Assembly: GCA_947456505.1 (NCBI GenBank)
Contig: CANGTC010000001.1
Location: 1-64,000, forward strand
Length of the DNA stretch: 64,000 nucleotides
Direction: 5' to 3'
From: Beijerinckiaceae bacterium
GTDB taxonomy: Bacteria; Pseudomonadota; Alphaproteobacteria; Rhizobiales; Beijerinckiaceae
Positions 43,884 to 52,419 of the stretch are shown piece by piece. How positions within the stretch are numbered: position 1 is the first letter of the stretch; every line of letters begins with the position of its first letter. The notes under the pieces are model-generated. The model was not told the origin of the DNA and made no database searches. It worked only from the letters and a program-made list of their open reading frames with translations. Both the position numbers and the translations under genes were made by a program.

Positions 43884-44912
43884 ATGGCATGGCCGAATTG
43901 CATCCATGCGCTCGCGCTGGCGGTTGCGCTGTCAGGCGCTCAAACGGCTATCGCTCAGGATTTTTATAGTGGCAAAAAGATTTTCATTGTCAGCGCCTCC
44001 TCCGCAGGCGGAGGATACGACCAATATGCGCGGCTGCTGGCGCGCCATCTGGGGAAGCGTATTCCCGGCGCGCCAACAATCATTGTGCAGAACATGCCCG
44101 GCGCGGAAGGCGTCAAGGCCGCCAACTACATCTATCATCTGGCGCCGCAGGACGGGACCTATATCGGCGCCCTGCCGCGCTCTGTGAGCCTGTCCAAACT
44201 CTATGCCCATCATGAGCAGTCGCTGCAATTCGATCCCTTCACCTTCCAATGGCTGGGGTCGCTGAAACGCGACACCGGCGTTCTCGCGGTGAACGCGAAA
44301 TCTGGCCTCCAAAGTCCGGAAGATCTCAAGAAGCGTGAGGTCACGCTGAGTTCTCAAGCCTCGAACTCTCCCAATTCCATGTATGCGCGGATGCTCAATG
44401 CGCTCTATGGGTCGAAGCTGAAACCCATCGAAGGCTATGAGGGATCCACCGCAGGAATGCTGGCGGTAGAGCGTTTCGAAGTGGATGGACATGTGAGCGG
44501 CGGCACAACGGCGCCGCTGAAAAACAAGATCGCTGGCTGGATGAAGGCGGGAACGGGAAAAGTCCTCCTGCAATTCGGCATGAACCGAGACATGGATTAT
44601 CCGGATGCGCCAACCGCGCTGGACCTGATCCCTGATGCTGAAGGGCGGGCGGTTTTTGAACTGGCCTTCACCGAACAGGAAATCGGCAGCCCCTATGTGC
44701 TGGGACCCAAAGTGCCCGCCGCGCAGATGGAAATTCTGGAAAAGGCTTTCATCGACACTGCGCGCGACCCGAATTTTCTGACCGACGCCGCCAGCGAAAA
44801 CGCTCCCATCTATCTGCTGGACGCCACAGCGATACAAGCTCTACTCAAAAAGGCCTATGGGTCGCCGCCCCCGCGAATCCAGCGATTGCGCGATCTGGCC
44901 ATCGCCAAGTAA
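43884..44912 (+). CDS. Bug-family solute-binding protein (FYxGK-type)
   Basis: A 342-aa paralogue: signal peptide to AIAQ, then DFYSGKKIFIVSASSAGGGYDQYARLLARHLGK and VQNMPGAEGVKAANYIYHLAP. GGGAGG lies upstream. It closely resembles the gene at 55150 (SASAGGGYDQYARLLARHMQK, NMPGAEGIKAANYLY), which suggests a duplicated pair with the same ligand class. Confidence 0.92.
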   Translation: MAWPNCIHALALAVALSGAQTAIAQDFYSGKKIFIVSASSAGGGYDQYARLLARHLGKRIPGAPTIIVQNMPGAEGVKAANYIYHLAPQDGTYIGALPRSVSLSKLYAHHEQSLQFDPFTFQWLGSLKRDTGVLAVNAKSGLQSPEDLKKREVTLSSQASNSPNSMYARMLNALYGSKLKPIEGYEGSTAGMLAVERFEVDGHVSGGTTAPLKNKIAGWMKAGTGKVLLQFGMNRDMDYPDAPTALDLIPDAEGRAVFELAFTEQEIGSPYVLGPKVPAAQMEILEKAFIDTARDPNFLTDAASENAPIYLLDATAIQALLKKAYGSPPPRIQRLRDLAIAK

Positions 44913-45017
44913 ACTGAATCCAGCGCGAGCGGGCGGCACGCTTGTCAAAAAGTCGCACAGAAGGCATCTTGAAACAGAGGGGCGCAGCATAAGCCGTCCA
45001 CAAGGGAGGCTGGTCCA

Positions 45018-45125
45018 ATGACGGATCGCAACAAGCAGCGCTCACCGTCCAATTTTCACTGGTTCGACGCAGGCCATGCGCCGCGTCGCGGCTCGCTCTG
45101 GCGCTTTTCACCACGGGGACACTGA
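45018..45125 (+). CDS. Possible 35-aa small ORF or gene remnant
   Basis: ATG 45018 is preceded by GGGAGG at 45004-45009 (8-bp spacing) and the frame ends 1 bp before the next gene start. The product (MTDRNKQRSPSNFHWFDAG...) is unlike the flanking genes. It could be a leader peptide coupled to the isomerase-like gene or the 5' remnant of a deleted gene. It is too short to judge. Confidence 0.3.
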   Translation: MTDRNKQRSPSNFHWFDAGHAPRRGSLWRFSPRGH

Positions 45126-45126
45126 C

Positions 45127-45861
45127 ATGGCTTTTTCGGCTTGGCGCGGCATTGCCGGCATCATCCATCCCACCCTGCGCCCCGGCGCGCTGGAGGAATT
45201 CATCCGCCTCATGCCGGAAGGGATCGGCATATTGCCCCTCTTCACCAATATCCGACAGGGCACACGCGCCGAATTCGCCACCGTGATGGGCGCTTATGAA
45301 ACCCAGATCGCCCTGCTCGCCGAACAGGGATGCGACGCCATCCATCCCAATGGCGCGCCGCCCTTCATGGTGCATGGACTGAAAGGCGAGGCGGAGATCG
45401 TCTCCGCCTGGGAAAAGAAATATCAAACGCCGATTTTCACCGCCGGGCAGAACCACATTACCGCCCTTCGCGCGATGAAGGTGAAAAGCATTGCCGGCGT
45501 CAGCTACTTCCCCGGCGAAATCAACAACACCTTCGCGCAATATTTCACCGACGCCGGGTTCGAGGTGCGTTGCATGGAGGGCATGGAAACGCCCTTCAAC
45601 AAGGCGCAGGAACTCTCGGGCGAACAGGTCTACGCCTTCATCAAGCACCACTTCCTGAAGTGCGGCGGCGCCGACGCCATCTATATGCTGGGCTCGGGCT
45701 GGCGCACGCTGCATATCATCGACCTGCTGGAGCGCGATCTCGGCGTGCCGGTCCTCCATCCCGTTCCCGCGCGCGTCTGGGAGTTCCAGAAGCGCCTGCA
45801 TGTCAATGAGCCAAGGCTCGGCTATGGTCAGTTGCTCGCCACGCTGCCGCCCCTCCCCTGA
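45127..45861 (+). CDS. Maleate isomerase / arylmalonate decarboxylase-like protein lacking catalytic Cys
   Basis: A 244-aa Asp/Glu-racemase-superfamily protein, closest in layout to maleate cis-trans isomerase and arylmalonate decarboxylase. In that family one or two cysteines (in motifs like GCTS and SCTN) do the chemistry. Here the equivalent places read HPNGAPPF and LGSGWRT, with no cysteine, so the activity must differ or be lost. The start ATG 45127 has GGGGACA upstream. A paralogue lies at 46975 with a Bug SBP between them, overlapping this gene's stop region. Confidence 0.75.
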   Translation: MAFSAWRGIAGIIHPTLRPGALEEFIRLMPEGIGILPLFTNIRQGTRAEFATVMGAYETQIALLAEQGCDAIHPNGAPPFMVHGLKGEAEIVSAWEKKYQTPIFTAGQNHITALRAMKVKSIAGVSYFPGEINNTFAQYFTDAGFEVRCMEGMETPFNKAQELSGEQVYAFIKHHFLKCGGADAIYMLGSGWRTLHIIDLLERDLGVPVLHPVPARVWEFQKRLHVNEPRLGYGQLLATLPPLP

Positions 45862-45878
45862 TGGAAAGGCAGTTCGCA

Positions 45879-46925
45879 ATGTCGTCTCGCCTCGCTCATT
45901 TGCTCGCCGCCATTCTGTCCCTGGCCCTACTCGCGCCCTGCGCCGCGCAAACGCCGGAGCAGTTCTACGCAGGCAAAGCGCTGAGCCTTGTCGTACCGAC
46001 CTCTCCGGGCGGCAATTTTGACCTGAACGCGCGTCTGGTCGCGCGACATATCGGGCGGTTTATCCCTGGGCAGCCCTCGGTTGTGGTGCGCAATATGCCA
46101 GGCGCCGGGGGCATGCTGCTCGCCAATCAGTTGGTGAATAGCCGCGAGCAAGATGGCCTGACCATCGCCATCATGGAGCGCGGCACGCCGCAATTGGCCT
46201 ATGAGGGCAATCCCAATGTGCGTTTCGATCCGCTCAAGTTCAACTGGATCGGATCGCTATCCTCCTACGCAAGCGACGCCTATCTGATGCTGGTCAACGA
46301 CTCCCATCCAGCCAGAAGCGTCGCTGATTTACGCAAGCCTGAGATGGTTGTGCGGCTGGGTGGGGACATGCCCGGCTCCACCAATCTTACCTTCGCCATC
46401 CTCGCCCGCGATGTTCTTAAGCTCAACGTCAAGCTCGTGCGCGGCTACCCTGGCGCGGCGCCCATGTTCATCGCCATGCAGGGCGGCGAACTTGATGGGC
46501 AGATGATTGGTCTGGGGTCGGTGCGCGGCGGGCAACCCGCGCTGTGGAATGGCAAGAAGGTGCGCCCCCTGCTGCAGGTGGGCCGCACGAGCCGCCTCGC
46601 AGAACTCTCTGATATTCCCACGGGACGCGAGCTGCTCTCAGATCCAGACGATCTTGCTTTGATGCAATTTGCGGAACTGTCCTTCTTCATCGCCTTGCCC
46701 TTTCTGGCGCCGCAGAATGTGCCTGCTGATCGCGTCGCCGCTCTGCAAAAAGCCTTTATGGATATGACGCGGGACAAGGATTTCCTTGAGGACGCCGCAC
46801 GCGCCAATTTCGAGCTGAGCCCGATCGACGGTGCGGCCGTGCGGGCCGTTATCGAGAAAATGGCGGCTACGCCGCAAGCGATCATCCGTCGCTATGTCGA
46901 TATCGTACGCCAGGGCAGCGAGTAA
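45879..46925 (+). CDS. Bug-family solute-binding protein (FYxGK-type)
   Basis: A 348-aa paralogue with signal peptide MSSRLAHLLAAILSLALLAPCAAQ, mature TPEQFYAGKALSLVVPTSPGGNFDLNARL and VVRNMPGAGGMLLANQL. An earlier ATG at 45861 overlaps the upstream stop (TGATGG); I prefer 45879, which has GGAAAGG upstream and a cleaner signal peptide. It lies between two isomerase-like paralogues on the same strand. Confidence 0.88.
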   Translation: MSSRLAHLLAAILSLALLAPCAAQTPEQFYAGKALSLVVPTSPGGNFDLNARLVARHIGRFIPGQPSVVVRNMPGAGGMLLANQLVNSREQDGLTIAIMERGTPQLAYEGNPNVRFDPLKFNWIGSLSSYASDAYLMLVNDSHPARSVADLRKPEMVVRLGGDMPGSTNLTFAILARDVLKLNVKLVRGYPGAAPMFIAMQGGELDGQMIGLGSVRGGQPALWNGKKVRPLLQVGRTSRLAELSDIPTGRELLSDPDDLALMQFAELSFFIALPFLAPQNVPADRVAALQKAFMDMTRDKDFLEDAARANFELSPIDGAAVRAVIEKMAATPQAIIRRYVDIVRQGSE

Positions 46926-46974
46926 GCCCCGCGCCACCCAACCTGTTCAACCCGTCCAGATGGAGAAATAAAAA

Positions 46975-47706
46975 ATGGCCTATACCAGCTGGAGAGGCGT
47001 GGTCGGCTGCATCAAGCCAACGCTACGCCCGGGCGGCATCGAGGAGTTGATCCGTATCTTGCCCGATGGAGTTTGCCTGCTGCCCCTGTTCCTCGACATC
47101 CGAAAAGGCACGGTGGACGAATTCAAACGGGCCATCGACCCCTACGAGCCCCTGTTGGCGCGCCTGGCAGAAGCCAAAGTGGATTTGCTGCATCCTGAGG
47201 GCGCGCCGCCCTTCATGCTGCTGGGCTACCAAGGCGAGTGTGAGGTGATCGCGCGCTGGGAAGACAAATACAACATTCCCGTCTTCACCTCCGGCAGCAA
47301 CCATGTGCGCGCCATGAGAGCGCTGGGTGTCAAGAGCTTTGTAGGCGCCACCTATTTCAATGGACCCATTAATGACGTCTTCGCCAAATATTTCGTCGAA
47401 GCGGGCTTTGACGTATTGGGGATGGAAGGGCTTGATGTGCCCTTCCAGGATGTAGGCCAGCTCTCGCCCTATGAAGTCTACGCCCACGTGAAACGCGCCT
47501 TCCTGCGCCAGCCCAAGGCCCAAGCGATCTATCTGCTGGGCTCCGGCTGGCGTGTGATGGAGATGATTGAAGAACTGGAGCAGGATTGCGGCGTGCCCGT
47601 CATACACCCGATCCCGGCGCGCGCATGGGAGATCCAGCGCAGACTGTGCATCCGCCAGCGCGTCACAGGCTATGGCCAGTTGCTCGCGGATATGCCAGTG
47701 GACTGA
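46975..47706 (+). CDS. Maleate isomerase-like protein lacking catalytic Cys, paralogue
   Basis: A 243-aa paralogue of the 45127 product, sharing TLRPGGIEELIRILPDG, HPEGAPPFML and LLGSGWRVMEMI. Both catalytic cysteine positions are again replaced, in the same way as in the paralogue. The conserved HPxGAPPF and LGSGWR motifs across two diverged copies argue for a real function, not decay. A PdxA-family gene follows after 33 bp. Confidence 0.75.
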   Translation: MAYTSWRGVVGCIKPTLRPGGIEELIRILPDGVCLLPLFLDIRKGTVDEFKRAIDPYEPLLARLAEAKVDLLHPEGAPPFMLLGYQGECEVIARWEDKYNIPVFTSGSNHVRAMRALGVKSFVGATYFNGPINDVFAKYFVEAGFDVLGMEGLDVPFQDVGQLSPYEVYAHVKRAFLRQPKAQAIYLLGSGWRVMEMIEELEQDCGVPVIHPIPARAWEIQRRLCIRQRVTGYGQLLADMPVD

Positions 47707-47739
47707 AATCCGCCACGCAAACCTCTCAAGGCCATAACC

Positions 47740-48717
47740 GTGACTCACTTAACCCTGCCCATAGCCGTCACCATCGGGGACCCTCATGGCATTGGCCCGG
47801 AGATCGCCGTGAAGGCCGCTGTCGCTTTTATGAACGGCGGCCCCCGTGTGATTCTCGTCGGCGATCGTTTCATCATCGAACACTATGCACAGCGCCTTTT
47901 TCCCGATGTGCTCCTGCAGGAGACGCGCGAGGGCGGAGCGCCGGGGCCCGGCTGCATCGAATTTCTGCCGGTGGAGGCTATGCAGCCGGACCATTTCAAG
48001 CCCGGCCAGATTGACCCTGCGGCCGGCGCCGCCATGGTGGCCTATGCGGCGGCGGCGCTCGATTTCGCGCGCGCAGGCAAGGCGCATGCGGTGGTGGGGT
48101 GTCCGCATAACGAGACTGCGGTGAACCGGGCGGGCATTCCCTTCAGCGGCTATCCCGGCCTTGTGGCGCGCCTCACGAATGTGCCCGAAGATCAGGTCTT
48201 CATGATGTTGGTCGGTGGAGGCCTCCGCATTCTCCATGTCACCCTGCATGAGCGTCTGGCGGATGGGCTAGCGCGCATTACCCCGGAACTCGTGGAGGCC
48301 GCAGTGCATGCCTGCGTCGCAGCGCTCACTACTTTGGGCGTCGCTTCTCCACGCATCGGCCTCTTCGGCATCAATCCCCATGCAGGCGAAGGCGGCCTCT
48401 TTGGCGATGACGATGAGCGCGTCAATGTCCCTGCGGCGGCGCGCCTGCGCGCGGCGGGCATTGATGTGGTTGGGCCAGTGGGCGCTGACGTGATGCTGGG
48501 CGAGCGCAACTGTGACGCCTATATCGCCATGTTCCACGATCAGGGCCACATACCTGTCAAGCTGATGGCGGGTCGCCATGCGTCGGCGCTGTCAATTGGC
48601 TCGGGCGTTCTCTTCTCCAGCGTCGGCCATGGCAGCGCCTTTGATATCGCAGGCCAGGGCATCGCTGATCCGGAAGCCGTCATCCGCACCGTGCGCTTGC
48701 TGGCGGGGCATGGGTGA
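47740..48717 (+). CDS. PdxA-family NAD-dependent dehydrogenase
   Basis: A 325-aa member of the 4-hydroxythreonine-4-phosphate dehydrogenase family. N-terminal VTIGDPHGIGPEIAVKAA is diagnostic. The metal histidines are in LHVTLHERL, INPHAGEGG and AMFHDQGHIPVK. The GTG start follows CAAGG. Besides vitamin B6 synthesis, the family includes catabolic enzymes such as the terephthalate dihydrodiol dehydrogenase TphB and erythronate-type PdxA2. The location at the end of a catabolic run, with no other pyridoxine gene, favours a catabolic role. Confidence 0.88.
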   Translation: MTHLTLPIAVTIGDPHGIGPEIAVKAAVAFMNGGPRVILVGDRFIIEHYAQRLFPDVLLQETREGGAPGPGCIEFLPVEAMQPDHFKPGQIDPAAGAAMVAYAAAALDFARAGKAHAVVGCPHNETAVNRAGIPFSGYPGLVARLTNVPEDQVFMMLVGGGLRILHVTLHERLADGLARITPELVEAAVHACVAALTTLGVASPRIGLFGINPHAGEGGLFGDDDERVNVPAAARLRAAGIDVVGPVGADVMLGERNCDAYIAMFHDQGHIPVKLMAGRHASALSIGSGVLFSSVGHGSAFDIAGQGIADPEAVIRTVRLLAGHG

Positions 48718-48991
48718 AAAACCAAGACTGTGCTCGCTATTTGCCAGCGTTTCGAACCGTCGGCGTCGGCAGCCGCAGCTTCTGGCGCAGGGGCTTGCCT
48801 TCATAAACTTTGCGGACATGCACTCTGCTCTGCAGCTCTGGAACAGGACGATTAAAGATCTGTCCCGCACCGGTCGTAAAGATCAGGAGCATGACATTGA
48901 CGTCATCCGCAGCGCCCTGCGAGGATCAGAAGGCGCCCGGGACATGCTCATGGTGAAGGGCGAACCATGATCCCCATCATCTTCAACAAAT
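48718..48991. other. Intergenic gap with short unrecognised open frames
   Basis: This gap between convergent genes holds no gene I recognise. The minus strand keeps about 60 codons open, ending TVRNAGK and stop at 48742, but with no start or RBS. The plus-strand frame of the track (48578-48970) is mainly antisense/out-of-frame to pdxA. It may be the residue of a deleted gene. Confidence 0.35.
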
Positions 48992-50011
48992 TCATTTGCC
49001 ATCGAGCGCCTTCCGCACTCGCGCCACCACCGCTGGCGGCGTCGCCATGACGCTCTTGACCAGCGCAGCTACCTCCTCGCCGGTCATCGGCTCCACATCC
49101 AACTGCAGCCGCTTGGCCTCGGCTATAAGCGACGCGTCCCGCATGGTCGCATCAAACGCCTTGCGCAGCGCTGCGACACGCGCGGCCGGTACGCCCGGAG
49201 GCGCGACAAATGGACGGCCCGCCTCCAGCCTTGAGGTCAGAAGTTTGAGCGCCAGATGATCCTCGTCCGTCTTGGCCAGGCTTTCCACCAAGGGATAGGC
49301 GGTAAGATCGGGATGCGCGGGTCCGTTCCATTGAGCCAGAAGCCGTATTTTACCACGGACGATCCAGTCCGCATTCAGCGTCTTGAGACTGGACCAGGCC
49401 AGAGCGCCGAGGCCCTGAACCTCGCCAGCCTCCATGGCCTTGTGGATCTGGGCAGTGCCTTCATAGCCGCTGACGACTTTGAATCTAGTCCCCAGAATGG
49501 CGTTGGTGACCAGCGGAAAATCCGCCTGGGTGGTCCCTGACGAGGTGGCGCCGATGATCAATTCCTTCGACAACAAATCCTGTAAATTTAAAACAGGCGA
49601 GGTGTGCCATGCATAAATCACCTGCGTGTCACGATTGGTGCTGCCAATCCAGTTGAACTGGACGGGGTCGAAACGGGCGGAATCAGGCTGCAACAGTGGT
49701 GCTGTGGGAACCCCGTTTATGATTGCGGCGACGACAGTTCCATCCTTGGCTGCGGTGTTGGCGAGCGTATTGGCCGTGATGAGACTTCCCGCGCCCGGCT
49801 GATTTTGCACCACGATGGTGGGATTACCGGGAATATGACCGCCCCAATGGCGCGCGACCATGCGGGCGTTAATGTCATAGCCTGAGCCCACGCCACTGCC
49901 GACAATCAGATGGATCTGTTTGCCCCTGTAAAAGGAGGCGACGTCCTCATCTGCCCCGGGGGCGGACGAGACGCTGGCTAACAGGCCAACCAACACAAAA
50001 GCCTTACGCAT
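48992..50011 (-). CDS. Bug-family solute-binding protein (FYxGK-type)
   Basis: A 339-aa paralogue. Signal peptide MRKAFVLVGLLASVSSAPGA, mature DVASFYRGKQIHLIVGSGVGSGYDINARM and VVQNQPGAGSLITANTLAN. GGGAGGTTC precedes ATG 50011. It lies 50 bp downstream of the CoxL-type gene on the same strand and is the last gene of the long minus-strand run. Confidence 0.9.
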   Translation of the reverse strand: MRKAFVLVGLLASVSSAPGADEDVASFYRGKQIHLIVGSGVGSGYDINARMVARHWGGHIPGNPTIVVQNQPGAGSLITANTLANTAAKDGTVVAAIINGVPTAPLLQPDSARFDPVQFNWIGSTNRDTQVIYAWHTSPVLNLQDLLSKELIIGATSSGTTQADFPLVTNAILGTRFKVVSGYEGTAQIHKAMEAGEVQGLGALAWSSLKTLNADWIVRGKIRLLAQWNGPAHPDLTAYPLVESLAKTDEDHLALKLLTSRLEAGRPFVAPPGVPAARVAALRKAFDATMRDASLIAEAKRLQLDVEPMTGEEVAALVKSVMATPPAVVARVRKALDGK

Positions 50012-50061
50012 CGTATGAACCTCCCTCTTATTCTCAGCAGACCAAACTGGATCGCGCAAAA

Positions 50062-52416
50062 CTAATTCATATCGCGGTCCGCACGCGCCATCTTGATTGC
50101 ATGCCAGATAGCTTGTGGCGTCGCAGGCAAAGGCAGATCGGTAACCCCCAGCGGCCGCAAGGCGTCCAGAAGCGCATTCATGATAGCTGCAGGCGCAGGC
50201 ACCACGCCTCCCTCGCCGCCCGCTCGAACTCCCAATTCGTTGGTGGGGGACGGCAGCTCGAGTATTTCAGTCTCGAAGAAAGGCAAATCGCTCGCACGTG
50301 GCAGCGCATAATCCATCAGGGATCCCGTCAAAAGCTGCCCGTCATCGGCATAAATACAGCGTTCAAGAAGCGCCTGACCGATGCCCTGCACAATTCCACC
50401 ATGGGTCTGCCCATGAATGATCATCGGGTTCACCGACTTCCCGACATCATCCACTGCGGCATATTGCACAACTTGCGCCAGGCCCGTATCGGGGTCTATT
50501 TCCACCTCCGCCATCGCAGCGCCATAGGGGAAGCCTGCGACGCGATGAATTTCTTCAAAAGACGCCGAAAGCATTTTTTCCTCATCCAAGGCTGCGATTT
50601 CGAAAAGGGTAAGCCCCTTGTCCGTCCCATGCACAAAGCATCGACCTGCTTCATAATGAATGTCCGTCGCCGCTACTTCGAGCAGTTCCGCCGCTGCAAC
50701 CTTCGCCTTCTCTATCAATTTGACAACTGCGCCTTTGATCACAATTCCGGCCATGCGCATCGAACGACTTGAAGCGGTCCCCCCGCCAGCCGTCGCAATA
50801 TCAGTGTCGCCACTGAGAATACGCACGGACTCGACGGGAACCTCGAGCCATTGGGACACAACCTGAGCGAAGCTGGTCTCATGGCCCTGCCCGCTGGATT
50901 GGGTGCCTATGATCACATCTAGACCGCGATCCGGAAGGACATGAATAATGGCTCGTTCAAAGGGATCCCCGGTAGCAATTTCGATATAATTGGAAACACC
51001 TATCCCTCGCAGCTTCCCCTCTTTGCCAGACGCGCTTTTACGATCAAAAAACCCAGCCCAATTTCCCAAGCCAACTACAACGTCCATTGCGGAAGGAAAA
51101 TCACCGCTATCATAAATGACGCCAAATGGATTCCGGTAACGACCATCGTGAAGCCCGAGCAGATTCCGGCGCCTGATTTCGAGCCGGTCCATCTTCAGCT
51201 CAAATGCCGCCTGGTCGATCAATCTTTCAATCACATACATGGCCTCGGGCCTGCCCGCGCCCCGCAGATTGGTTATCGGCGGCAAGTTCGTGTTCACAAC
51301 GCGGACATGCGCGCAGGCCAAAGGAATCTTGTAAACGCTAGTCATCAATTCTGCAGATTTGATCGATGGCACAATTGTTACGGCATAGGCGCCCACGTTC
51401 AAAACGCTGGATTCACGCATCGCCAAAAACCTGCCCTCCGCATCGAGCGCCAGCTCGGCCTGCGCATATAAATCCCTTCCCTGATAGTCGGACAAAAATG
51501 ATTCCTGACGATCAGCTGTCCATTCAACAGGCTTTCCCACGAATTTCGAAGCCCAGGCCACAAGCGCGAATTCTGGCGAGAGAGGATTGCGGCTGCCAAA
51601 ATTTCCACCGACATCGCCGGCGATGACCCGCACCTGATCCGGCTGAACGCCCAGCACCGTCGCCAGCGCGTGCTTGTGGCGGACCGCGCCACCACCCCCT
51701 GCATGAATCGTATAATGATCGAGGACTGCATCATATTGAGCACGCACAGCACGAGGTTCAAGCGGCGCGGCGGTGACGCGCGGTATCAATGTGTCAAGAC
51801 GAACCCGATGTGGCGCGGCTGAGAAGACAGCTTCGACTGCGGAGATATCGCCGATGGTGGAATCCAAAATCACATTTGTGTTGCGTTCGCTCCAAGCGGG
51901 AGGAGCGTCGGGCGCACAAGCGCGAAGTCCGTCAGTCACTGCAGGCAATAGCTCGAATTCGAAATGCACCTGTTCCGCAGCATCGCGAGCCTGAAAAGCG
52001 GTCTGCGCCACTACGACGGCAATGACCTCCCCAATAAAGCGGACTTCGGGGCCCGCAAGTGGAAAATGCGGAACGACGAATGGCCCGGAACCGTCCGCAT
52101 TGAACATCTCCACATCCATTCCCCCCGTCGGCATTGGCCGATGGGGAAGCGCCTTCAGGCCGACTGCGTGGCACGCCGTCAGAATCGCCAACACGCCCGG
52201 CAGACGCGTCGCAGCTTCATCATTGACCCGGACGATGCGCGCATGAGCATGCGGTGAGCGAATCATGACAGCGCTGACCACGCCGGGCGCTCTAATATCA
52301 TCGGTGAAGCACCCAAGCCCCCTAATAAACCGCCCATCCTCGCGGCGCAGCACAGACGCACCAATTCCCGTCGCCACTCGACCAGGGGCGCTAATAGCCA
52401 ATTCGCCTTTTTTCAT
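50062..52416 (-). CDS. Molybdenum hydroxylase large subunit (xanthine dehydrogenase/CoxL family), without local partners
   Basis: A 784-aa molybdopterin-binding catalytic subunit. It has the aldehyde-oxidase/XDH domain from about residue 20 (ASVLRREDGRFIRGLG), a cofactor block DVGGNFGSRNPL, a glycine-rich QSSGQGHETSFAQV, and the late catalytic glutamate in AGGEGGVVPAP near residue 735. It hydroxylates a heterocyclic or aromatic ring or an aldehyde. No FAD or 2Fe-2S subunit gene is adjacent; the only such genes are at 58.8-60.1 kb with a second large subunit. It is on the same strand as those, 6.4 kb downstream. Confidence 0.9.
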   Translation of the reverse strand: MKKGELAISAPGRVATGIGASVLRREDGRFIRGLGCFTDDIRAPGVVSAVMIRSPHAHARIVRVNDEAATRLPGVLAILTACHAVGLKALPHRPMPTGGMDVEMFNADGSGPFVVPHFPLAGPEVRFIGEVIAVVVAQTAFQARDAAEQVHFEFELLPAVTDGLRACAPDAPPAWSERNTNVILDSTIGDISAVEAVFSAAPHRVRLDTLIPRVTAAPLEPRAVRAQYDAVLDHYTIHAGGGGAVRHKHALATVLGVQPDQVRVIAGDVGGNFGSRNPLSPEFALVAWASKFVGKPVEWTADRQESFLSDYQGRDLYAQAELALDAEGRFLAMRESSVLNVGAYAVTIVPSIKSAELMTSVYKIPLACAHVRVVNTNLPPITNLRGAGRPEAMYVIERLIDQAAFELKMDRLEIRRRNLLGLHDGRYRNPFGVIYDSGDFPSAMDVVVGLGNWAGFFDRKSASGKEGKLRGIGVSNYIEIATGDPFERAIIHVLPDRGLDVIIGTQSSGQGHETSFAQVVSQWLEVPVESVRILSGDTDIATAGGGTASSRSMRMAGIVIKGAVVKLIEKAKVAAAELLEVAATDIHYEAGRCFVHGTDKGLTLFEIAALDEEKMLSASFEEIHRVAGFPYGAAMAEVEIDPDTGLAQVVQYAAVDDVGKSVNPMIIHGQTHGGIVQGIGQALLERCIYADDGQLLTGSLMDYALPRASDLPFFETEILELPSPTNELGVRAGGEGGVVPAPAAIMNALLDALRPLGVTDLPLPATPQAIWHAIKMARADRDMN

Positions 52417-52419
52417 GTT

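Noticed and set aside
48578-48970. 130-aa plus-strand ORF after pdxA
   Set aside because: Starts inside pdxA in another frame, has no RBS and no recognisable similarity. The competing minus-strand frame has no start either.
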